Shown here one piece after another: positions 1 through 10,872 of a stretch of 64,000 nucleotides of DNA; within the stretch, counting starts at the first letter, position 1, and each line of letters begins with the position of its first letter. The notes below the pieces were generated by a model. It was not told where the DNA came from. It made no database searches and was given only the letters and a program-made list of their open reading frames with translations. The position numbers and the translations under genes were made by a program. Source of the DNA: Cyathus striatus (taxonomy: Eukaryota; Basidiomycota; Agaricomycetes; Agaricales; Nidulariaceae); assembly GCA_025738555.1 (NCBI GenBank), contig JAOVFP010000009.1, positions 620,001 to 684,000 on the forward strand, in the 5' to 3' direction.

Positions 1-887
1 ATAATTGCCTCATAATATTTTGAAAATGATTACTTTTGAGTGCCCCCATATTCAACTAATACAATAGCCTGGTAATCAAGTATAATAATTAAATGAGTGC
101 CATATTCAATAATATTATAGCCCAGTAATCAAGTATAATAACTAAATGAGTGCCAATGATCACTATTACATTACATTCCACTCAATATGCCTTATAAAAA
201 TGACACTCATTTTTTGCCCTGTTTTTGTGATTGCTAGCAATCATTTTTTCAGGGCAAACCATGATCAAATTGGCTGATACTAGTGTATTGGCCAAATTCT
301 GCCTTTCAGCCAGAATTCTGAAGGAATTTACTATACCAGATTTCACCTGGAATCCATATAGATTCTGGGTAGCTTGTATTAATTAGTAGTTTATTACTTA
401 CTTTACTTACTTGTATTATAAATAAATTAGTAGAGCATGGCATAGTTACATAGTTTGAACCAATATTGTTGTGATGATTATGTAACATTCATTCATACCA
501 TACTGTGTGTGCACATACTGTACAGTCCACAACTTCTATTATGGCTATGTCAAGTGTGACACTGCATTAAGCATGACATGGTGTGTGGAGTGTGATATGA
601 TGCATTGAGTGTGACACCATGTGTTGAGCATGACACAGGTGTGACAATGTTGCATAGTATTGCAGTATTACAATATTATGTGTCTTGCAGTCTTGTAGTC
701 ATCACAGCTACTTTCACATGATATCACACTCAATGCATAATGTCACACTCAATGCATGGTGTCACACTCCACACATGGTGTCACACTTTTCACATTATAT
801 CACACTCAATGCATGGCATCACACTTTTCACATGGCATTACACTCAACATACAGTGTCACACTTGTCATGTTTGTCACACTTTTTGT
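1..887. repeat. AT-rich repeat DNA with degenerate TGTGACAC-type satellite
   Basis: No gene is recognisable. Positions about 60-165 hold two copies of a roughly 48-bp unit ending in AAATGAGTGCC. From about 545 to 880 there are degenerate repeats built on GTGTCACACT and its complement. The same motif family fills the satellite arrays near 13.7, 19, 22 and 33 kb. The LTR at 888 is inserted into this array. Confidence 0.6.
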
Positions 888-1230
888 TGTTAGAAGTGAT
901 CTGACACTTCTCTGCTGACTAATGAACCTTAGGTAGACTTAGGTAAACTTAGGTACTGGACCTGGGTTGGGACCTTGGTTGGACCCTTAGACCTTGGTTG
1001 GACCCTTGGACCCTTGGACCCTTAGACCCTCGGACTTTGGTAGATAAGCTAGTAGTATATAATCCTGAGGTCCTACAGTAGCAATCCCCACTTGCTCACT
1101 GTACATTGGACTTCAGGTAAGCTGTACACATACTACTTCAATCTAAAACTTGCTCACTGTACATTGGACTTCAGACCCTATTGTGTCTCTCTCAGTCCTG
1201 CAGGTTACTGCCCTGGTTGTACATCTCACA
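888..1230 (+). mobile_element. Solo LTR, family D, with TSD TTTGT
   Basis: The element begins TGTTAGAAGTGATC and ends CACATCTCACA, giving TG...CA termini. It is flanked by perfect 5-bp direct repeats TTTGT (883-887 and 1231-1235). Inside are a TATA-like stretch (AGTATATAATCC) and two direct repeats of an approximately 26-bp segment beginning CTTGCTCACTGTACATTGG. No coding capacity is present. Two other copies lie at 7393 and 8773. No internal region of this family is present, so its superfamily is unknown. Confidence 0.8.
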
Positions 1231-2031
1231 TTTGTAGTGTCACAATATCACAGATTTTGACAGCTGTGACACTATGTGACAAGTGTGATAATGAAGATGA
1301 CCCTGATGACTATGACAATGTGAATGTGATATTTGCTTCATTATGTAGTCCATGTGATACTGTGACACTATGCAATGGTAACTGTGACAACTCCAATACT
1401 GTGATACTGTAAAAAGTGTGACAAGTGTAATACTATATGAAACATAACTGTGATGACTGCAACTGTGAGACACTTGATATTGTGATACTGTAATACTATG
1501 TGACTCTATGGGAAAACAAAGTTATATTTCATTTCCATCAACTGGAAATTTTCTCATTCCACCTGGATTCCACTCAGAAAAAATGTTTTTTAACATGGAC
1601 TCAATGTGGACTTTGTCCAGAAATTATCATGTCCATCCAGACTCCATCCAGAAAATCTGTGTTCCATGTGGATTCCATTCAGAAATCTGGTTTTCATATG
1701 GAGTCCACTTGGAAATTCTGAATATTTTCTTGTCCATCTGGAGTCTGTCCAGAAATTGGGGGGGAAGGTAAAGTACTGGAGTAACCCTAGCTATCTATTC
1801 TGTTTAAGCACTCAAACCTACCATAAGCAGTGGTGGATTCCCAATTCTCTTCCTTTTCTTTCAGATTATCTATACTCCCTTTCAGAAAGAAAATACAGAT
1901 TTGATTTGACCAGGTGTGATGCCATCCTCTTGCATTGTCTATGTTTGAATACATGGTGTGAATGGAAGGACTTTGTGGCATATTTGACTAGAAAAGAAGA
2001 TACAAACTGAGCCAGGTTTGTACCTTTATTG
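1231..2031. other. Satellite and degenerate transposon DNA
   Basis: Positions 1231-1510 continue the GTGACAC-type satellite. About 1511-1778 holds repeated CATGTGGATTCCA-type motifs ending in GGGGGGGAAGGTAAAGTACTG. That end resembles the right terminus of the hAT-like elements at 19852 and 33747, but no matching left end or 8-bp TSD was found. Positions 1787-2031 have no recognisable product. Confidence 0.4.
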
Positions 2032-2249
2032 TGTTAAAACTATTGGACTGGACAGGGATTGAACCTGTGACCACCCGTACTCATGACTAGGCGCTCTTCC
2101 AACTGAGCTACCAGCCCTTGCCTATACACAAGCAAGAACAGGTACTTAACCAGTTGAGTGGGCTACCAGGCTCGTCACCATGGCAGGAGTGCTCCAATAT
2201 TATACACCCCCATAACCCAGTCAAGGCTGTCAACCTTGCCAATCCAACA
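2032..2249 (-). mobile_element. Solo LTR of TRIM family A, with TSD TATTG
   Basis: This 218-bp copy is bounded by perfect TATTG duplications (2027-2031 and 2250-2254). Read on the minus strand it starts TGTTGGATTGG and ends TTTTAACA. It carries the tRNA-like unit at 2044-2117. It is nearly identical to the LTRs of the complete element at 15339-15861, so it is most simply a solo LTR left by LTR-LTR recombination. Confidence 0.85.
2044..2117 (-). tRNA. tRNA-like Pol III unit inside TRIM A solo LTR
   Basis: The minus strand has a perfect 7-bp acceptor stem (GGGCTGG with CCAGTCC, one G-U pair) and discriminator A. It has a D arm with an A box (TAGCTCAGTTGG) and a perfect T arm with a B box (GGTTCAATCCC). 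The anticodon arm is degenerate, although CAT lies in the loop. A TTTT run follows within a few bases. It is part of a mobile LTR, so it is a tRNA-derived promoter unit rather than a proven functional tRNA. Confidence 0.6.
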
Positions 2250-2319
2250 TATTGTTTAGTCCTGAGTAAAATGAAATAAATATTTTAACACTTACTTTAG
2301 CTTTGTTTCCAGTTCTGGG

Positions 2320-2672
2320 TGTTAGATATTCAGGGTTGCACAGCTTCTTTGACAGCTGTCACTTGTCACCTGTCATACTTGACAGTTCTGTGATTGACAG
2401 ATCCTTGATTGACAGTTCTGTGATTGACAGATATGTGATTGACAGATTGACAGCTGTCAGTTACCTTAGTTACATGGACCTTGGTTGGGACTTTGGTAGA
2501 CAGCCTTAGTATATAAACACTCTGTAACTTGGTAGTAGTAAACAAGTTTCCTCCCCATCTTGTGTCTGTGTTAGTGTTTGTGTCTGAGTTATTTGCTCCC
2601 TTGTCACCTTCCTTGCTCTTTATTACTCTCTATTCTCTCAACCACCCTCCTTTATTCTTGTTACTTCTGACA
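2320..2672 (+). mobile_element. Copia LTR, family C, longest copy (353 bp)
   Basis: The copy starts TGTTAGATATTC and ends TTACTTCTGACA. It contains TGACAGCTGTCA palindromes, a short ATTGACAGAT-type variable repeat that explains the length differences between copies, and a TATATAAACAC TATA-like box. The 5-bp flanks (CTGGG and ATTCT) do not match, so the flank has been rearranged or the copy is part of a lost element. Confidence 0.75.
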
Positions 2673-4215
2673 ATTCTCAACATTGGTGAGAGATAATTAA
2701 TTACCAGTAAGGCTGGAGATTGAGCTAAGCACACATCTATTCTAATAATAGATTATTGAAGCAATGTTATCACATCATAGGAAAAGGCCTGAGGACCAGA
2801 CCCACAGCAAGTGCTGCTATCTAACTATGCTGTACCAGCACTGTGCATCAGCACATTATAGGCACCTGGCTAGGTCTAAGATCTGACATTTCTGGCAGGC
2901 TGATTCAGCAGTTCTCATTTCCATGCATCAAAGCACACAGCATCACACCTCCATATGGAGCATTCTTCCTGCAGGACAAATTATTGTCCTTCACTATCTT
3001 CCCATATGGACACATTCTTGGCACTCATATATTTGTCTATCTGTGATTTACTCTGGTCCATTCCAGATGCCAGTATCTAGTCTAAACATTGTCAGTTTAA
3101 GATAATAAATATGATGCTGCTGCTGCTGTTACTTTACAAAGATACAGTGTCTCACTATCTGAGTGGACACAAAATATGATGCTGCTGCTGTTACTTTATG
3201 AAGATATGGTGTCTTACTATCTGAGTAGACACAAATAATACAAATTAGTTTCACACTTTACTGTTGACACTTTATATGTGACTCTGACAATATGTGTACT
3301 GAGTAGAGAGGAAGTATATAGGTTATATTTAGTAGGTTAGAGTTATGTGCTACAACTGCAAAGGGATACAAACAAATGTAAACTAGGTATAAGTTGTTAA
3401 TTCTACAGGCCAAATCCTCTTCCTTATATACCTTTTACCCTCCTGCTGACTAATCATATCCCACACCTACTTTCCCATTGTTCTCCAACTGGGGATAGTA
3501 TGAGTCATCCTTTTCTCCATTGTTCTCCAAATGGGGAAGCATAAGTCATCTTCTTAGACAATAGGTATATTTAGCACAATACAAATGCTATTAATAGTGC
3601 TTGTAAGAACAATGGGTATATTTAGCACAATAGATATGCTATTAATAGCTCTTGAGAACAATGGTGCTCTTTTGTTTTGGTACCTGAAGGCTTTCTTATT
3701 TTGTACAGGGTATAATCATTTGTACATATTAGTCTTGGTGTAGTTGTTTGTATGTTGATGTTTATTCTGATTAGTACTGGTCCAATAGTATGACTAAGTA
3801 TTTGTGTATGTTTTTCTTGATTAATAATGAACTAGTATTGTAGTTACTTATTTGTGTATAATTGTTCTGATTGATGATGAACTATTAATGTTTATGTAGC
3901 TTTATTTGTTAGTGTATTGATTAGTTACTTGTGTATGGTTTTTCTGATTAATAGTGAAATAGGAGTGCATATTAAGTATTGTTTGTTAAAGTATTATTAA
4001 GTTTTCTAAGTGCTTACTTTTCTATCTTTGAGTAATTTAGCTGTATTCATGTCATTATGTGAAATCAACTTTCACCTATGACAATATCTACCTTACTGCT
4101 TAGCTAATGTGTAAATTACTGTATTTGTATCAACTATATAGTTTCTCTAGCTGTAGTTCTGTATAATATGTAAGTTAATCTAGATACCTTATTTTGTAAT
4201 ATGGCTCCATTCATT
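2673..4215. other. Non-coding AT-rich repeat region
   Basis: No gene is recognised. Positions 3107-3236 are a tandem duplication of an approximately 65-bp unit containing ATGATGCTGCTGCTG and AGTGGACACAAA. Positions 3700-4000 hold loosely repeated TTTGTGTATG/TTCTGATTAATA motifs. This may be the 3' flank or LTR remnant of the gypsy integrase fragment that starts at 4216. Confidence 0.4.
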
Positions 4216-5340
4216 TCACAGAGAATATATATAACTACCCCCTTTTGAACATAATACCACAACATAAGGTCTGTTGTACCTGACTTGATTCTTCAAATTT
4301 GAAAGTTTCCCTATTTTTGGACTTCGTATGAGCACAAGATCTCCTGGACTAAAGATCCATTCCTTGACTTTGTGTTGCACATCTTGTTCCATCTTAGCTA
4401 ATTGCCTTATCTTTTCCTTAGTTACCCTATTCCTCATATCTTTGACATATTGTGCATGTTTGGCTAAAGCCCTTGCTTGTAGACCAATTAAATCACTTGT
4501 AGATATAAGTCCATCTGGCACTGGTATAAACCAGGTGGCTTCTTGCAAATCCAAAGGTAACACCAGGTGTTGTCCAGTAATTATAAAATACAGAGAACAA
4601 CTGAACTGTTTCTTAGTGGTCATATGATCAGCCCACAGAACATGTGGCAAAAACCAGTACCATTTAGATAAATCTAGTTCTGAACTTTTTACAAACATCT
4701 GTTGCAGATACCAATGAGGTCATTCAATCATTCCATTAGCTCTCAAGTTATAAGGGGATATGGATATTCCAGTTATGTTGTATTTTTCCCTTAACCACTT
4801 AACTGCTCATAAGAACACAGTTCCATTATCCACTACTATTTTCTGAATACACTCCCATCTACATATGATGTCTTCAAACAGCCACTCTCCAATAGTGCGT
4901 GCATTTTTGTTTCTGATTGCTTTAGCTTCTGCCCATGATGACAAAGCACAGTGACCATGAACAATATATTTACACTAATTAGATTTATTTGTAGACATGT
5001 TTAATACATCTGTATGTAATATTTGAAAGATCAACAGTGTTTCTGTAAGGACTGGCATTGTCTCAAACAATTGTTTCTGTCATTTCTGACAAATATGACA
5101 TGTAGCTATATACCATTGTACATTGTTAGAGACCTGCAGCCACCAAAATCTATGTGTTAATAGTTCTGTAGTCACAAATACCCCATGATGCCCTAAAGTA
5201 TCATGTGCTGCCTTCATCATATACATGTGCTCTCCCTTTTCGACAAACAACTTATGTTTTCCTTCATCATCCTTGTAATACAACTTACCATTATGCAATA
5301 AAAACCTGCTAGCTAACTCATAGTTTCGTTTGTCCTCCTT
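4216..5340 (-). pseudogene. Ty3/gypsy integrase fragment
   Basis: Minus-strand translation gives an integrase-type zinc-finger region (HDTLGHHGVFV followed by CHICQK near 5080-5200). A catalytic-core remnant follows (YIVHGHCALSSWAEA, then VVDNGTVF, then NGMIE). Next comes the C-terminal region (WADHMTTKKQF through SPGDLVLIRSPKIGK and ending GGSYIYSL), where integrated gypsy proteins carry their DNA-binding tail. In-frame stops and shifts break the core between about 4700 and 5080. Upstream sequence is cut off by the family C LTR at 5365, so reverse transcriptase is missing. It is distinct from the chromovirus at 30640-41202 and has no chromodomain. Confidence 0.75.
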
Positions 5341-5364
5341 AGTCCACTCACTACTTTCAGACTT

Positions 5365-5655
5365 TGTCAGAAGTAACAAGAATAAAGGAGGGTGATTGAG
5401 AGAATAGAGTGTGATAAAGAAGCAAAGAGGGTGATAGTGGAGCAAAGACTCAGACACAAACACAGACACAGACACAAGATGGGGAGGAAACTTGTTATCA
5501 ACTACTAAAGTACAGGGGGTTTATATATACCAGAAAGCACAGCCATGTAACTAAGGTAACTGACAGCTGTCAATCTGTCAATCACAGAACTGTCAAGTAT
5601 GACAGGTGACAACTGACAGCTGTCAAAGAAGCTGTGCAACCCTGAATATCTAACA
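5365..5655 (-). mobile_element. Copia LTR, family C, inverted copy
   Basis: The copy starts TGTCAGAAGTAAC and ends GAATATCTAACA. It lies head-to-end against a 17-bp fragment of a plus-strand C LTR (5656-5672). The flanks GACTT and CTTTG do not match as a 5-bp TSD. Most of the plus-strand 5' LTR of the copia element appears to have been replaced by this inverted copy. Confidence 0.75.
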
Positions 5656-5690
5656 CTTTGTTACTTCTGACAGGTTATGGGCCCTGCCTT
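5656..5690 (+). other. End of copia 5' LTR plus half-tRNA(iMet) primer-binding site
   Basis: Positions 5656-5672 (CTTTGTTACTTCTGACA) are the last 17 bp of a family C LTR. GGTTATGGGCCCTGCC follows directly at 5673. This matches the well-known Drosophila copia primer-binding site, complementary to the anticodon side of initiator tRNA-Met, where priming uses a cleaved half-tRNA. It ties family C LTRs to a Ty1/copia element. Confidence 0.75.
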
Positions 5691-5835
5691 TTAATCTTTG
5701 CCACAACATATTACCACTGCTTATTCACCAATCAACCTTTTTTCAATTACAGTCCTCTGATTGTTCTGGTAGTCCCATTACAATTCATCATTCATTCCTT
5801 CATCACCAACCTCATCACTCCATTCATCACTCACT

Positions 5836-7082
5836 ATGTCTCTCAACAATGCTGCTGGACTTATGGCCAATATCCCCATCCTCACCTCCAACAACTGGCA
5901 CTTATGGGTCAAAAAGATGAACATGTTCTTTTTAGGTGCAGGCATTGAAGGAGTCTCCTCTGACTCTCCTCCAGAAGATCCCACTGAATACAAAAAGTGG
6001 AAGGCTCTAGACAAACAGCTGGTGGCCTATATTTATGGCAAAGTCCATGATGACTACCAGTATCTTATTGAGGATCTCACATCTGGAAAGGCAGCTTGGG
6101 ACACACTCAAAGGCCATTTTGAGAAGTCAACTGTTGGTACCAGGATGCAGTACAGGAAGGAGTTTTACAGTGTTCACCATGACACTGCCAAGCCCATTGA
6201 CTATATCCAGTCTGTTATTGCAGCCTCCAAGAAGCTTTCTGCATTAGGCTGCACTGTTGACAACAATACTGAAGTTGTTGATATTATTCTCATGAATCTG
6301 GATGAGTCCTTTAACTCCATTAGGACTGCCATTCTTGCTAGGAAGGATGAACTCACCTTGGAGGATTTGAAGTGTCAGAAGTAACAAGAATAGAGGGGGT
6401 GGATGGAGAGAGAATAGAAGATAATAGGAGCAAGGAAGGTGATAAGAGAGCAAATAACTCAGACACAAACACTAACACAGACACAAGATGAGGAGGAAAC
6501 TTGTTAACAACTACCAAGATACAGAGTGTTTATATACTAAGGGTGTCTACCAAAGTCCCAACCAAGGTCCATGTAACTAAGGTAACTGACAGCTGTCAAT
6601 CTGTCAATCACATATCTGTCAATCACAGAACTGTCAAGTATGACAGGTGACAAGTGACAGCTGTCAAAGAAGCTGTGCAACCCTGAATATCTAACATGAA
6701 GGTGTTGCTGAAGTCTGCCACTTCTGCAGATGTGGACTCCATTTCCACTTCCATCCCTTCCATCTCTGGTCTTGCTGCTTCTACTCAGAGAAGACATGCA
6801 TTTGGTGGTTTTACAGGTTCAGATCATGATCACTCTGGTTCTGGTCATGGTCATCAAGGTGTTAAGGTTTCAAGGACATGCAGGATCATCAGGATTAGGT
6901 GGGAGTCCTTCTCTGGTGGACTCCAAGGGTTATAGATAGTGCAATCCCACCAATGAAGGGGCTTGCCATAGGTGTGGAAGAACTGGTCATGTTGCTGCTG
7001 GGTGCATGTATGACATGCCTCAAGAGGTCAAGGATTGGATTATGTCCAACTCTTCTCACAACAGATCTATGCAGCAGGCCAA
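5836..7082 (+). pseudogene. Ty1/copia gag, interrupted by a solo LTR
   Basis: The gag begins at ATG 5836 (MSLNNAAGLMANIPILTSNN), about 160 bp after the primer-binding site. Residues 1-179 (to 6372) resemble the UBN2/copia Gag domain, with NNWHLWVKKMNMFF near the start. A family C LTR with TSD TGAAG is inserted at 6373-6696. The frame resumes at 6697 (VLLKSATSADVDS). A frameshift near 6890 precedes a CCHC zinc knuckle at 6964-7005 (CHRCGRTGHVAAGC, spacing C-x2-C-x4-H-x4-C). The reading ends at 7082 where another C LTR begins. No protease, integrase or RT follows, so the element is dead. It may have served as a Gag source before the insertions. Confidence 0.8.
6373..6696 (-). mobile_element. 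Solo copia LTR, family C, TSD TGAAG, inside copia gag
   Basis: The 324-bp element runs TGTCAG...TAACA and is flanked by perfect TGAAG duplications (6368-6372, 6697-6701). Removing it with one TSD copy rejoins the copia gag frame. It is therefore a later insertion of the same LTR family into its own gag. Confidence 0.9.
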
Positions 7083-7392
7083 TGTTAGATATTCAGGGTT
7101 GCACAGCTTCTTTGACAGCTGTCACTTGTCACCTGTCATACTTGACAGTTCTGTGATTGACAGATTGACAGCTGTCAGTTACCTTAGTTACATGGACCTT
7201 GGTTGGGACTTTGGTAGACACCCTCAGTATATATAAACACTCTGTAACATGGTAGTAGTTAACAAGTTTCCTCCTCATCTTGTGTCTGTGTCAGTGTTTA
7301 TGTCTGAGTTATTTGCTCCTTTATCACCTTCCTTGCTCTCTATTATTCTCTATTCTCTCTCCATCCACTCCTTATTCTTTGTTACTTCTGAC
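7083..7392 (+). mobile_element. Copia LTR, family C, last base or two lost
   Basis: The copy starts TGTTAGATATTC directly after the gag zinc-knuckle region. It ends CTTCTGAC where the family D LTR begins. It lies in the same orientation as the gag, but no polypurine tract precedes it. An independent insertion or a recombination joint is more likely than a true 3' LTR. Confidence 0.7.
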
Positions 7393-7694
7393 TGTGAGAT
7401 GTGCAACCAGGACAGTGACCTGCAGGACTGACAGAGACAATAGAGTCTGAAGTCCAATGTACAGTGAGCAAGTATTAGATTGAAGTAGTATGTGTACAGC
7501 TTACCTGAAGTCCAATGTACAGTGAGCAAGTGGGGATTGCCACTGTAGGACCTCAGGATTATATACTACTAGCTTATCTACCAAAGTCCGAGGGTCTAAG
7601 GGTCCAAGGGTCCAACCAAGGTCCAGCACCTGAGTTTACCTAAGTCAACCTAAGGTTCATTAGTCAGCAGAGAAGTGTCAGATCACTTCTAACA
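7393..7694 (-). mobile_element. LTR, family D, inverted copy
   Basis: The copy runs from TGTGAGATGTGCAACC to GATCACTTCTAACA, the reverse complement of the element at 888-1230. It abuts the end of the C LTR. The flanks CTGAC and ACTTG do not form a TSD. Confidence 0.75.
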
Positions 7695-7928
7695 ACTTGT
7701 CCTACACCCCACCTTCCAGTGAGATCTTGATTCTTTATATCTAGTACAGCCTGTGCACAATCCTGACTGTGGAAGCATTTTTGTGAACTGATATAATACC
7801 AAGTTTTTTCATAAAGAAAACAATTTGTGTCAACTGTATTGTTATAACTAAAAAACTATGATATGAATAGAAATTAATAGTACTTACCTAATCTGGAGGT
7901 TGAAGTCATGCTTGAGATGAGAAATCTG

Positions 7929-8146
7929 TGTTGGATTGGCAAGGTTGACAGCCTTGACTGGGTTATGGGGGTGTATAATATTGGAGCACTCCTGCCATGG
8001 TGATGAGCCTGGTAGCCCACTCAACTGTTTAAGTACCTGTTCTTGCTTGTGTATAGGCAAGGGCTGGTAGCTCAGTTGGAAGAGCGCCTAGTCATGAGTA
8101 CGGGTGGTCACAGGTTCAATCCCTGTCCAGTCCAATAGTTTTAACA
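7929..8146 (+). mobile_element. Solo LTR of TRIM family A, with TSD ATCTG
   Basis: This 218-bp element starts TGTTGGATTGGC and ends AGTTTTAACA. Perfect ATCTG duplications flank it at 7924-7928 and 8147-8151. It carries the tRNA-like unit at 8061-8134 and a TTTT run at 8139-8142, just before its end. Confidence 0.9.
8061..8134 (+). tRNA. tRNA-like Pol III unit inside TRIM A solo LTR
   Basis: The acceptor stem is 8061-8067 with 8127-8133, all seven pairs forming with one G-U. The D arm (GCTC...GAGC) contains the A box. The T arm is a perfect 5-bp stem with loop TTCAATC and the B box. The anticodon arm pairs poorly, though CAT is in the loop. The TTTT at 8139-8142 could end Pol III transcription. 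A covariance search would decide whether it still scores as a tRNA. Confidence 0.6.
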
Positions 8147-8510
8147 ATCTGCTCCTCAGAACTTAAACCTGATCCATTCTTCTTCTTCAAGTATTGCTCA
8201 AAAGCATGTCAAAGGTCTTCTTCATCAGGAGGATCTAATTTACGAAATGGTTAGTGTCTGTGCAGATGAACAGTAGCAATTATAACAACTTACAAGCCTT
8301 TGTTCCATATTGATTATTGCCAGATGGATTGGGCATGGTGTTACAAAATGCAGTTGTAAACTGTCTACCTAGTACATTTAAGTACTTGCCTCAGGACAAT
8401 CATGGATGAGTCATGACTCAGGAGTTGCCAAGTAAAATATAGTCACAATACTTATATACCACCTCCAACCAGGTCAGAAAGAAATTTATACATCCTGTGG
8501 ACCAAGAGCT
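8147..8510. other. Unassigned repeat-rich DNA
   Basis: This 364-bp stretch lies between the TRIM A solo LTR and a C LTR. No gene, RNA or terminal repeat is recognised in it. Confidence 0.4.
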
Positions 8511-8772
8511 TGTCAGAAGTAACAAGAATAAAGGAGTGTAGTTGAGAGGATAGAGAGTAATAAAGGAGCAAGGAGGGTAATGAGAAAGCAAATAACTCAG
8601 ACACAAATACTGACACAGACACAAGATGGGGAGGAAACTTGTTAACTACTATCAAGTTACAGAGTGTACATATATACTGAGGCTGTCTACCAAAGTCCCA
8701 ACCAAGGTTCATGTAACTAAGGTAACTGACAGCTGTCAATTTGTCAATCACATATCTGTCAATCACAGAACT
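8511..8772 (-). mobile_element. Copia LTR, family C, truncated by family D LTR
   Basis: The copy starts TGTCAGAAGTAAC. It stops at CACAGAACT, where the D LTR at 8773 begins. The missing part (the TGTTAG end) is not found after the D element, so the junction includes a deletion. Confidence 0.75.
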
Positions 8773-9078
8773 TGTTAGAAGTGATCTGACACTTCTCTGC
8801 TGACTAATGAACCTTAGGTAGACTTAGGTAAACTCAGGTGTTGGACCTAGGTTGGGACCTTGGTTGGACCCTTAGACCCTTGGACTTTGGTAGATAAGCT
8901 AGTAGTATATAATCCTGAGGTCCTACAGTGGCAATCCCCACTTGCTCACTGTACATTGGACTTCAGGTAAGCTGTACACATACTACTTCAATCTAATACT
9001 TGCTCACTGTACATTGGACTTCAGACTCTATTGTCTCTCTCAGTTCTGCAGTTCACTGTCCTGGTTGCACATCTCACA
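8773..9078 (+). mobile_element. LTR, family D
   Basis: The copy runs TGTTAGAAGTGATC...ATCTCACA and has the twin CTTGCTCACTGTACATTGG repeats of the family. It sits inside or against a family C LTR. No matching TSD is visible (GAACT against CAAGT). Confidence 0.75.
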
Positions 9079-9803
9079 CAAGTTAGGCAGCACCTAGCCA
9101 ACATGGATATTTTGATACCAAGGTTCCTTTACATATCTCAACTATATATTGTATCTGATTCCTTGCACTTAGAGATGAATGTCTTACAATACTTCATGAT
9201 CATTTCAACAATGAATTTAATTAGCAATCTGTTGGATCACAAGGAGTGACACAGCACACACCACTTAACTGTCTTGGTCCCTGGCATCAAATTCATTTGG
9301 TAGTTAACAAGTTTTCTCCTCATTTTGTGTCTGTGTTAGTATTTGTGTCTGAGTTATTTGCTCTCTTATCACTCTCTTTGCTCCTTTATTATTCTCTATC
9401 CTCTCAATCACCCTCTTTTATTCTTGTTACTTCTGACATAGGCTTAAGTTCTACCATCTGTCAATGACATTTGCTGCTCAGATTCTCACCTATCTCCTGT
9501 CTAACTTCAGTAATGCACTACTCTTAGACATTGCTATACAATGCAAGGTTTTTTACATTGCCTACATCTTTCATGCCCTGTCCCCATTTTGCACCCTCCA
9601 CTTGCACTGTCTCTCTGCTCTGGTAGATCTCTCCCATTTGTCTTGTACCCAAACACATATACAATAACTCCCATATACTCCCCCTTACAAATGCTACACT
9701 GACACCCAATGGTGTTTATTCTTCCTTGGCTTGATATCACTTGACAAGTTATGTGGGCAGTGTGGTGAACTTTACAGTGTCACAGTGTAAGACTGCCAAA
9801 TAA
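9079..9803. other. Degenerate transposon DNA with a C LTR fragment
   Basis: Positions 9297-9438 are the 3' part of a plus-strand family C LTR ending CTTCTGACA. The rest (9079-9296 and 9439-9803) has no confident gene. The minus strand of 9524-9740 gives a short cysteine-containing peptide of unknown origin. Confidence 0.5.
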
Positions 9804-10336
9804 TGTCAGAAGTAACAAGAATAAAGGAGGGTGGTTGAGAGGATAGAGAGTAATAAAGAGCAAGGAAGGTGACAAGGGAGCAAATAACTCAGACACAAAC
9901 ACTGACACAGACACAAGATGGGGAGGAAACTTGTTAACTACTACCAAGTTACAGAGTGTTTATATATACTGAGGGTGTCTACCAAAGTCCCAACCAAGGT
10001 CCATGTAACTAAGGTAACTGACAGCTGTCAATCTGTCAATCACATATCTGTCAATCACAGAACTGTCAATCAAGGATCTGTCAATCACAGAACTGTCAAG
10101 TATGACAGGTGACAGGTGACAGCTGTCAAAGAAGCTGTGCAACCCTGAATATCTAACAGACAAGTGACAGCTGTCAAAGAAGCTGTGCAACCCTGAATAT
10201 CTAACAGTATCTTGGTAGTTGTCAACAAGTTTTTCCTCCCCATCTGTGTCTGTGTCTGTGTTTGTGTCTGAGTCTTTGCTCCACGATCCTCCTCTATTCT
10301 CTCCACAACTCCTCTTTATTCTTGTTACTTCTGACA
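9804..10336. mobile_element. Palindromic cluster of family C LTR pieces
   Basis: A minus-strand C LTR (9804-10158) is followed by a 48-bp repeat of its own end (10159-10206). A plus-strand 3' half-LTR follows (10207-10336, ending CTTCTGACA). The two LTRs are therefore head to head and form a large inverted repeat. The outer flanks (AATAA and TATTA) do not match. Confidence 0.75.
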
Positions 10337-10872
10337 TATTATGCATACTCATAAGTACTCATTACTTTATGTTTCATATTATTATTGTAATACTAGTAAG
10401 GTAGAGCTCAGTAAGTTCTGGCACCCCCTTATGTAAGCAATCCCACCTCACAATATTGATGACATCTACTGACACACCATCAATCCTTTACTAAATATGA
10501 ACTCTGGGATACATTTTAGAGCATGTAGACTACAGTTCCCAGAAATAAAAAATAAAAAATATGTTCATTTACTCCCCTAGATACCTGATTTTTTTTTATT
10601 GTAAAGAAGTGTTATTTAGTTGATTTCTGTGTGAATGAAGCCATGTTATATTTTTTGAGACTGAGATTTGGCCTGTCACATACCATGACAAACATGACAT
10701 TGTCATGATACACATGACTATTGGGGGGCAGAGGGGAGAAGGGGTGGAGATACATAATCAGCTGCAATTGAGCATGCTACCCCTCAATAACATGCCTGCT
10801 AGGCCAAAAGCTGATAGAGCATGCATTGCAAACCTCAATGCTGTTTGTTGAGTCCAAGAACCTGCACTAAAT
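10337..10872. repeat. Single 57-bp satellite unit and AT-rich spacer
   Basis: Positions about 10337-10398 match, in inverted orientation, one unit of the 57-bp minisatellite at 17341-17760 (shared ACTCATAAGTACTCATTACTTTATG). The remaining bases to 10872 show no gene. Confidence 0.6.

Noticed and set aside
1508..1778. Another satellite-carrying hAT-like element ending at 1778
   Set aside because: Only a right-end-like sequence is present. No left end or matching octamer was found.
7083..7392. True 3' LTR of the copia element at 5673
   Set aside because: No polypurine tract precedes it and protease/integrase/RT are missing, so an independent insertion or recombination is simpler.
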